DNA from: Tuctoria greenei
Lineage: Eukaryota > Streptophyta > Magnoliopsida > Poales > Poaceae
Assembly (NCBI GenBank): GCA_036927565.1
Contig: JAYESD010000008.1
Span: forward strand, 123,903,498 to 123,967,497
Reading direction: 5' to 3'
DNA: 64,000 nt
Under the pieces are notes generated by a model, which saw only the letters and a list, made by a program, of their open reading frames with translations, was not told the DNA's origin and searched no databases. Shown here piece by piece: positions 56,237-64,000 of the stretch (the stretch's first letter is position 1; each line of letters opens with the position of its first letter). Made by a program: the position numbers and the translations under genes.

Positions 56237-57221
56237 CTGATAGGAGCTTCATAGGAATAAGTTTATAAATATATTGTTTAGAGGGCACGCAATGTGTATG
56301 AATTATGAAATTCATTAAGTTGAAAATTATCTCTGAATTGCAATGTCATTGCATTTGTTTATCTTTGAATTCCAATTGCATCCCTGAATTGCAATGTTAT
56401 TGTGTTTGTTTATCCCTACAACGAACTCTCACGATGTTAACTCCGCGCGCTAGTGGCAACGGACGCTCACGATGTCGTGCAAGTGGTAAAAGGGAGATGA
56501 GAACATGAGAGACGAACTTTAAACAGGCGTATATGAATTTTGACCTCCGGCAATAGGGAGACGGGCGAATGAGAGACGCACTTTGTTAAGGCCCGTCGCC
56601 GATTTTGACCTCTAGCATAAGGTAGATGGGTAAATGAGAGACGGGCTTTATACAGGCTCAGCTCCAATTTTTGACCTATTTTTAGCTCTCACGCGCTCTC
56701 TGGCGAAAATTTTTGCCCAAAACTTACTCGTGCTCTCTCAACCTAAGGGAGACACTCCAATGAGAGACGGGTGTTATAAAGGCTCATCTTCGAGTTTTAT
56801 CTCTCGCACGCTCTCTCCCAACACTTGGCAAAAAATTTTAGCTCTCGCGTGCTCTCTCGACTTAGAAACCATAGCTCTTGAGCACGCTGCCGTCGTCCAT
56901 CTTCCTTAACTTGCTCTTCGTCATTGTCATGCTGCTACTGTCGACCCCAACCCTGTTGTTGACACCGACCTTCATCATCAGAGTTGACCACGCTGGAGCA
57001 CGCCGCCTTGTCCCCTATCGTAGGAGCACGCCGCCGCCTCGACCCTGACCTCGGTAATCGGTATTAGCATGCCGCCGCCTTCACATATGTGGAAATGTTC
57101 TCATTCATTGGTGTACTGGAACACATTCATCTTCCTTGTTTAGTCCAATGCAGAAGTAATGCATTTGTTTTGACTATCAATGTATATTATGAATTCTGAT
57201 TCGCAAACCCTTGAAACTACT
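56237..57221. other. G interior between UBC9 and Argonaute pieces, with repeats
   Basis: From about 56490 to 56800 a block of 65-75 bp recurs four times: AATGAGAGACG, then a GGCTTTATACAGGC-like stretch, then TTTTGACCTC. This matches GAGACG motifs near both ends of G. A GC-rich stretch (56880-57090) with GCACGCCGCCG repeats could be a captured leader. No ORF is convincing. Confidence 0.6.
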
Positions 57222-57690
57222 GGAACAGTGGTGGACACTAGGATTTGGCATCCCAGTGAGTTTGGTTTATACCAATGCAGCCATGCTGGAATCAAGGTAC
57301 CTATGCGATAATTGGTGTTGCTCTCACTAGTTTTTGATATCAGGCTATTAAGGCATAAGTGGAATGTAAATTGTTTGTTTTTTCAGGGGACAAGCACATC
57401 AGCTCAATACTATGTCCTTTATGATGAGAACAATTTCTCTGATGATGCTTTGTATATGCTCACATCCTACCTGTGCTACAAGTAAGTTCGGTTCTCCATT
57501 CACTAACAGTTCTTGTTTTTATTACAATTCTATACCAATTTGTTCCTAATCCTTCAGATATTTGCTCCCTTATGTGACTATTTAAGCGAATGTGACTTCA
57601 ATTTGATAATGTTTCATATGATTTCAGTGATTTTATTGAATTTGAATATGTCTCAGACGGTGCATTAGAGGCTATGAAGGCTCATCATTA
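57222..57690 (+). pseudogene. AGO: Captured Argonaute PIWI-domain exons fused to an unknown last exon
   Basis: Exon a (57222-57296) reads GTVVDTRIWHPSEFGFYQCS, then HAGIK, and ends at GTACCT. Exon b (57387-57481) reads GTSTSAQYYVLYDENNFSDD, then ALYMLTSYLCY, and ends at GTAAGT. These are the C-terminal PIWI exons of an AGO1-type Argonaute with junctions after HAGI and LCY as in plant genes. The catalytic His of SRPAHYHVLW is Gln here. A third exon (57628-57690) joins in phase after a TTTCAG acceptor and gives DFIEFEYVSDGALEAMKAHH and a stop. It does not match Argonaute. The rest of AGO is absent, so no slicer activity is possible. Confidence 0.82.
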
Positions 57691-58009
57691 ATGAAGTTAT
57701 TGATCGGGAGAATTTTCATTACGGTATATAGGATTAGATGATAACAGTTATGATGTGTGTAATTAGTTACTTTGTAATCAGGATGAATAGGGGATATTCT
57801 TCATGTAATCGGTATACTTGATAACCACGATTGACACTTTATTAATATTTGACATGTCAATATAATTTAAGGTGTGATATTTTTGGCTATACATAAGTTC
57901 ATGTATGTGTATCTTGCAGACACTGGCAATGCGGCTGCCAAATTCTGGCTAGTTCTAGGATGCAGCCGACAACCAGGATAATCAGATGTGGAGGGCACCT
58001 AATAGGAGA
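57691..58009. other. G interior, non-coding
   Basis: AT-rich, no gene seen. It may hold the 3' end of a chimeric transcript. Confidence 0.5.
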
Positions 58010-58435
58010 CCCTGTCTGTAAATAATCTGTGATGATCTGTAACAAATATCATCTCGGATTACCTAAATAAAGGAGAACATCTTCCTTAAAGATCGTCTCA
58101 AACATGTCAACAAATCTGCGACGAGCTACAATAAGACCCGTCTCGGATCAGTCAATAAATCTGTGACGCACTGTATTAGAGTTTGTCTCGCGTGTATGCT
58201 AATGGGCAACGAGCTAGTTTCTCATCTCCGATGAATCCGCAAATCATGTCTGGTATGACTTAAAGAAAGGAGACGCGCTATCTCTGAGCTTGTCTCGCAC
58301 ATATGCTGATCAGCGACACACTCCCTGCCCGTCTCTGATGACTACGTAATGCGAGACGCAACGACGGAGACACACTGTTTGTCCATCTCCATTCTTCATT
58401 CATGCTCGTCTTGGATGAGCCTTTCTCACGTAGTG
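58010..58435. repeat. Right subterminal repeats and terminus of G
   Basis: About ten short motifs of the type CGTCTC / GAGACG / CGACGAGC occur in both orientations, ending in CTTTCTCACGTAGTG. Subterminal arrays like this are the usual transposase-binding zone of CACTA elements. Confidence 0.75.
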
Positions 58436-59162
58436 TAAATCAAAATAGGAATCACCTCAATTGATGGAGTAGAACTTACGTGATGACAAAAAACATGGGC
58501 AAAGGTTACTCTGACCTACCCGAGCGAAGAACCAATCTGTTATGCTACAAAAACTCTTGTGTCGTATGTGAACCATGACTCTAATGACCCTAAAATATTC
58601 ACATATGATAAAAAACAACGAGTTGTAAAGCTAACACAAAAAGAATCACGATAATTGGATCAGTAGAACATGAGTTATGGTCAAAACATTGAAGCAATGT
58701 CAATTGGAGCGAGATCGATCAGCAAAACATGAAGAAACCAAGTCGAATGGTCAGTATGAAGCTTACCACAAATGATAACTTTTAAAAACACAATATACAC
58801 AGGTGCTAGTCGTGTCCCCCCCCCCCCATGCAGCCCTAGCCTTGTTACTTATATTGATATGTCTCTGGCAAACCGTAGCCAACCAACTTGGAACTCTTAC
58901 TCTACATAGACATTATCTATTTGCACAAAAATCAGAATCCTAACCTTCCTAAAATCTTTGGAACGTCCCAAAACACTTTTTGAGTTTTCGAAACTCGTTT
59001 ATTTTGTGCTCCAACCTAATTCATAACATAACCAACTCAAAAACACACCGAAATTATATCAAACTAGCTTTTTATCTTTAGCACGTGCATCGACTAGTTG
59101 GACACCCCTCCAACCAATTCGTCACGTCCAAACCGCTTCAACACGCTATGGAACAATAATCC
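58436..59162. other. Unassigned sequence between G and H
   Basis: AT-rich, no gene recognised. A run of 13 C lies at about 58816-58828, a possible sequencing or assembly weak spot. Confidence 0.5.
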
Positions 59163-59169
59163 TACTACA

Positions 59170-59640
59170 ATAAGCCTTATCGCAGGCGGCTCCAAACCTA
59201 TTATCACACGCGGTTTTTAAAACCGCCTGAAATGAAGAGCCTGTGATAATCCGCAACTTCACAGGCGGAGAAGTGATACCGCCTGTGAAGAAACATTATC
59301 ACAGGCGGTTTTTACTTATGCTAGCCGCCTATAAAGATAAGTTATCACAAGCGGGTGGTGCAGCATATATATCCGCCTGTGATAATTGTCTTATCACAGG
59401 CGGGTCTTGTAGCATAACTAACCGCCTGTGATAATGGTGTTATCACAGGCGGATGTTGACCTACATAAAGCCGCCTGTGAAGACCTTTTTACCACAGCCA
59501 GTTTCTACCTTAACAGTAACCGCCTGTGATAATTAGGTTATCACAGATGGTTCTTTACATGTATCTAGCCGCTTATGATAATTGTTTTTCACAGGCATGC
59601 CTAGCCGTTGGTTAATAACCGCATGTGATAAGGTATAAAC
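59170..59640. repeat. Subterminal array of TTATCACAGGCGG in both orientations
   Basis: About 18 copies of TTATCACAGGCGG or its complement CCGCCTGTGATAA, mostly alternating in direction, so neighbouring copies can pair as hairpins. This is the expected transposase-binding zone of a CACTA element. Confidence 0.88.
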
Positions 59641-59814
59641 TATGCAGTACTACTGCTATTATTTCTAATTTCTAGGTCAATTCAATATAATCACAGAACA
59701 AACATCAACAATATCATCACAGAATAAAAAGTCAACAATATTATCATCACAAAAGTCAATTTCACTAAAACAATATACATATGTACAAGTTACACATACA
59801 ATTCATCTCATAGT
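59641..59814. other. H 3' region after the Ulp1-type gene
   Basis: AT-rich, likely the 3' UTR of the minus-strand gene. Confidence 0.5.
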
Positions 59815-62800
59815 TTACAATTTTTCACTAAAAATTATTTCTATTGGCATAGTCACAAAGTTCTGGGACATCAGCTGCCGCACCATTCTCATCAAAGAAC
59901 TTCCCTTTTTTGTGCAAAATTTCGCGACGAATGAACTGACAGAGTTCTGAAGCAATCCTGTCGGCTCCTCCATTAGGAATACTTCTACAAACCGTCCATT
60001 CTTCATTCAGATTCTTCGTGTGCGGCAATATAACACATAACAAGGTTTAGAATGTGTTGGTTTGAACAATCTCAAAGTATAGATCAAAGTGAGAGTATAA
60101 AGGAATTTAGTTGGTATTTTTGGAGCAGTTGTACTATGAGCAATTGAATTTTGAAGTTGGAATCAAAATATGAAAATAATGTTTCTGGTAATATTGAACA
60201 GCAGAGAATATAAGTATTAAACTATGCTAGTTACAATGAAAATGAAAATCAAAAGTAAGAAAATAAGGTATCAACATTAAGGATAACTTACATCCTCACG
60301 ATTCACTCTATATACGCCGGCGGTCCGAAGATGCTCGCATACATAATACCTGCATAAGACACTCCCAGCAGGCTGCTTCGGACAAGCATAATACATTTTA
60401 ATGTCCAATGCATTTGTATTGGAAGGTCTCTCACCGCCAAGCTGTTCCGCGTAAAACCGCCAAGCGTTGTAATACAAGAAATGTCACATAAAACTTGTCA
60501 ACACATTCTAAATGTGTGTAAATTAAAATTATTGAATAAACGTACAGTTTGAAAATGGAAAGGAAATCTTCGTAACGATCTGGTGGGAAATTGACCGAGT
60601 CCAAGACTGTTGCCTTTCCCTGCGTTGGCTCGATGAAGATCATTATGTAGTGATCACTACAAACACACAAACACACATGTTTACAATTACTAATAACTGC
60701 TATTTCAATGTCATGTGTCGAACTTACTCGAAGTTGTACGGAGCCTTTATGAGGTCCTTGTCGTCTCTGATAAAGTTAAACATTGCATGTCCTATGTAAG
60801 ATGCAACTTTTGTCCTTTTATCCTTCTTAAGTTTTGCGATTGATTTTTTAAAATCTTTTTTTCATGTGCTTGAACTGTTCTGAGTTTCAATCCGCTTGGA
60901 CGTCGAATAGCGCCTTTGCAATCCTAGTAGGGTCAAGGATACCTGTCTTGTGCACCAACTTTTCATTATCCATGTATTGCATCCTGTTGAAGAAGTCCAG
61001 AATTGTTATAATATCATGAAATGCGTATGCGTGTAGTATGAAAAGCAAATACAAAATATTAGAGCACTTACAAGAACCAGACGAGCAGCAGGTTGATTTC
61101 AAGCATGCCCCGATGCAAAAGGGGACGCAGCTCTTCAAATAAAATGACTCATTAATCTTCTCCAGTGCTCCAGAATGCTTGTTTTGGAATACGAAATGTG
61201 ACGCAATTAAGACCATATCTTGTGCTGGCAAGGATGTACCACTCATGCATTCTTTTGAGCGGGACGGGTTGTTTGCTAAGTTGTACGGATGTCATGAACG
61301 GCTTCCCATTCTCAAATTTAGGAGGAACATCCTCAAGCTTGTATATTGGAACTCCTGGTTTAACTAAAGCCGTCCGACGATTATACATGACACCGTCTTC
61401 TTCCCACTCCTCAATATTTCCTAATTCTGGCTCATGAGAAGAACGAGATTCACTTGATTTTATAATATTTTCATTCATAGTTTCCAAATACTTTGACACT
61501 TCTGACGAAGGTTTCTTATTTTCGTATCGGATAACTTTGATAGGCACTAATGATCGAGGAGTAGTCATCAGAAGTTGGACACTGGCTTGTTGAACCTGTT
61601 GTTCAACTGATTGCTCTTTACTCCCAGCAGCTGGCTCTAGTACTACTTCAAGTTGTTGCTCAACTGGTTGCTCTTTACTAGCAACAGCTTGCTCTGGTAC
61701 TGCCTGAAGCTGTTGTCCAACTTGTTGCTCATGGATATCTTTACTAGCAAGGTTACTATCATCCTTGCTGAGACATAGGGGGAGTGGATCTTACTGGACT
61801 GGGAGTGGATCTTCATGACCTTTCGCCTTAGAAGATGGGGTTGTAGTATTTGGAGATGCGACGGGGCTAGAAATTGACTCATCGTCCAACACGTTATCGC
61901 GTCGGTGCCAAAGGATTAATTTGTTGATAGCCTGCCCCAGAGTCGCGATCCCCTCAGGTGTGACGTGGTCTATTTCATAATCTTCATAATCATTATCAAT
62001 GATCTGAAGAACTTGCACCATAGCATAATACAACGAAAGTGGATTCCCGTTGAAGTCACGATCAGGCTTTGCCATAGCAGTGGCAACCTGCTTGGTTTTG
62101 TTCCCTGCTCTGCCTATCGGGACAAGAAGACGACAGGATTTGTCATTAGCAATATCATCGACAGGGATCTTATGGGTTGACCATGAGCCTGGCACAAAAC
62201 CAACGCTGCTAGGGTAGGCAGTTGGAGATACTAATTGCTCCTTTTGCACCGGAACCATTAGTGTACTTGGTGCCACTAATTGTCCCGATTGTCTAAGTTT
62301 TCCATTATTTCTTGCATATTTTCTTTGACCTTTTGAGCTATCGTTTCATCAAGTGTTTTCTTAAACTTCTCACGTCTTCTATATGTGTCTTTATCTTTAG
62401 GGAAACCATCTAGCCAAGACATTTGAGAAGAGACCGCTCGAACCCGTCCGCTGTGTTTAGGGTTTCCTAAGATAGCGGTAAGTTGGTCATTCTCCCTCTT
62501 CGGCTTGAAGAGACCCTTCTGTTGCTTTTCAATTACTTCTTTCATTTTATCCTCTACTTCATTCAGAGAGTCGGGCTTTTCAAGTTTGCCCTCGTCGGTC
62601 AAACCTGACCCAGCAAAGACCCACCATTGAGTTCGCTCATCGCACCCTTCTAATGGGTGAGGATTGCCCTTACTGGTAATTTCGTCTAATATATTATTCC
62701 ATTTCTGGACTTTGGGGCCATATCCGGCTGACCCCAAGCGATGATGGTATCTGTTCTTTTTTGCAAGCTCTGGCCTAGTTGCACTTAGAGCTTTAGCATC

Positions 62801-63553
62801 AGGTATGCTCTTTTGACGAACAAACTCTTGCCACTGAGCTTGTGTGATTTTTCCCATCTTCCGCAGGCTAGGGACCTTATCGGCCTTAACATAAGCATTC
62901 ATTTCACTCTTCCAGCCATGAAACGTCTTGCCGCAAGAGACCAATGTTGCTTTCTTTACAGCTTCTTCTGTGCCTTTCGAGAACTTGAATTGTTTCATTA
63001 TCCTTTCCCACAACTCATTTTTTGTCTGCTGGGGTAATTTCCTCCAATCTCGGTTGTGATCGGCACAACGTCCCTAACAAGAAAACCGCATGCATTACGG
63101 TACTTGGTAACTGAATCCAGTGGTTCTTGGGGAAGCCCACCTGGACCGACCCTTGTTATGTACATGATGCGGTCCAATGGACCCTTATTGGGACCTCGTT
63201 GCCCTCGTTTCCGCTTGAGTGAAGCTGAGGATTCATCCATTGGAGAACCTTCTACAGTTTTAGGAGCTGATGTCACCTCATTGTCTTCACGATTAATCTA
63301 GGTAGAAAAAAATTATAAGACTTCGTATACTTGACAACCAACATTAACTTGAACTGCTGAAGTTAAGATTCGTGATCCATACCTCGTCAGCAGGATCATA
63401 TTCCGGGTCTAGATCCACTGAAGTCTTTTTAATTTTTATATTCGGAAAAGGATTCGATGGACTGTGATAGGAGCCTGAACTGCTGGAGTCAGTAAACTCC
63501 ATATTGTCTTCTTTATTGTTACTACCAGGTCCAGCCTTCTTAGGGCTTTCCAT
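59815..63553 (-). pseudogene. H second-ORF protein with C-terminal Ulp1-like protease, degraded
   Basis: Read on the minus strand. Exon 1 (63383-63553) starts MESPKKAGPGSNN. An 85-nt intron (63298-63382, GTATGG ... CTACCTAG) follows. The next long exon has KRKRGQRGPNKGPLDRI, a frameshift near 63055, a CACTA-typical block (62276-63013, KKNRYHHRLGSAGYGPKVQK), a frameshift near 62290 and then INKLILWHRRDNVL. A Gln-rich stretch repeats SKEQPVEQQ (61600-61740). MLEINLLLVWFL-type residues end an exon near 61075. The Ulp1 domain has HYIMIFIEP (His), TVLDSVNFPP (Asp) and KQPAGSVLCRYYVCEHL (Gln, Cys). The last exon ends LCDYANRNNF at 59815. Ulp1 proteases cut SUMO; the role in CACTA elements is unknown. 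Two frameshifts make this copy non-functional. Confidence 0.75.
60277..60676 (-). other. Ulp1-like catalytic domain within the H gene
   Basis: Two exons: DHYIMIFIEPTQGKATVLDS to about 60546 (donor GTACGT), and the Cys exon with NAWRFYAEQLGGERPSNTNA and GSVLCRYYVC. His, Asp, Gln and Cys of the C48 peptidase triad region are all in place. The splice acceptor before the second exon is not clear, as the AG seems lost. Confidence 0.7.
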
Positions 63554-64000
63554 GCTAGATCTAATAAGACAAAAAATCTAATAAATGGCATATTAACTCT
63601 ACATGAAGTGTTGCATGAAGAAAAAGATGCAAGCATTCTAGGATTTGATAAGGCATTCTAGGGTTTAAGGCGACTGACCAAAAGGTTCCTATACATTGCG
63701 AGGGTGACAAGCATGTTAAAGTTGCTCACCAGCAATGGCAATTTTATCTTCTTATTCTAAATAGGCTAGCTTCGTTCAGAGTGGTGACCACGTTTTTGAT
63801 GTTTACTAGGCGGCGCCTAGCTCCAGACCTATAACTGATCAAGCAAGGGATAAAAAGCAAATCCCCACACGGCTCCTACCTAGCTTAGAGGGCATTATCG
63901 TCCCCGCTATCAAGTTTCCTCTTATTCCCTGTCACTGGTTCTTCTGCCTACTGAATGAAAAACAACATACTGATGCGTACTTGTGTAGATGCAGTGCCTA
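63554..64000. other. H sequence upstream of exon 1
   Basis: No ORF of note. Probably the 5' UTR, an intron or the promoter of the minus-strand gene. Confidence 0.45.

Larger units (their letters stand above)
52917..58435. mobile_element. Element G: CACTA-like, non-autonomous, carrying captured gene pieces
   Basis: The right end is clear: on the minus strand it reads CACTACGTGAGAAAGGC from 58435, the CACTA-superfamily terminus, and the last 430 bp are full of GAGACG/CGTCTC subterminal motifs. The left end is uncertain. CACTATGTAAG at 52917 is the best match; TACTATAAGG at 53065 is an alternative. GAGACG motifs begin again by about 53085. The 3-bp flanks (TGA at 52914, TAA at 58436) do not match. 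No transposase is present. Inside are a duplicated small gene, a UBC9 copy and Argonaute exons. Confidence 0.6.
59163..64000. mobile_element. Element H: CACTA element, left end and Ulp1-type gene; runs off the window
   Basis: The left terminus reads TACTACAATAAG, one base from the CACTA pattern CACTACAA. It is followed by a dense subterminal array (59170-59640) and a minus-strand multi-exon gene of the type carried as the second ORF of grass CACTA (En/Spm) elements. The transposase and right terminus would lie beyond 64000. Confidence 0.75.

Noticed and set aside
58816..58828. C-tract as a biological signal
   Set aside because: A single homopolymer run; a sequencing or assembly artefact is as likely.

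Overview
The window is repeat-dense nuclear DNA of a flowering plant, most likely a grass. The evidence is the set of element families: a Sirevirus-type Ty1/copia element, Tat-lineage and chromodomain Ty3/gypsy elements, a Stowaway-like MITE, and CACTA elements with Ulp1-type genes. Intron-bearing fragments also match plant nuclear genes. I see no intact host gene, no rRNA or tRNA gene and nothing prokaryotic. The names A to H below are mine.

Layout. 1-284 is unassigned. 285-9478 is element E, a 5'-truncated Sirevirus (gag, pol, env-like ORF, PPT, 3' LTR). It sits in the integrase of element D, a minus-strand Ty1/copia remnant (9479-11444). About 11764-12714 is the tail of a gypsy element (F). 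12715-52242 is element A, a complete minus-strand Tat-like gypsy insertion with LTRs at both ends and the target-site duplication GTCTC. Two plus-strand elements are nested in A: B (15177-28220, Tat lineage, TSD AGCAC) and C (35202-49759, Tekay/Del-type chromovirus with 4.2-kb LTRs, TSD TGCTA). Without B, C and one TSD copy each, A is about 11.9 kb.

A carries gag and protease but I find no RT, RNase H or integrase. It also has an antisense coiled-coil gene with an intron and a higher-order tandem array, 70-bp units in a ~390-bp period. B has gag, protease, RT, dual RNase H and integrase, plus a homologous antisense gene with an intron in a comparable place. LTR mismatches counted by hand rank A (27/246) over B (18/216) over C (5/120), which agrees with the nesting order. 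Every ORF in these elements carries stops or frameshifts, so all look dead.

To the right of A lie a short Stowaway-like MITE (52557-52642) and a CACTA-like element G (about 52.9-58.4 kb). G carries a tandemly duplicated small unknown gene, a five-exon copy of the SUMO-conjugating enzyme UBC9/SCE1, and Argonaute PIWI-domain exons joined in phase to an unknown last exon. A second CACTA element H (59163 to beyond the window) follows, with a dense subterminal array of a TTATCACAGGCGG motif and a degraded minus-strand gene ending in an Ulp1-like cysteine protease domain. G is the most unusual part of the window: gene pieces of the SUMO and small-RNA machinery captured together inside one transposon-like unit.
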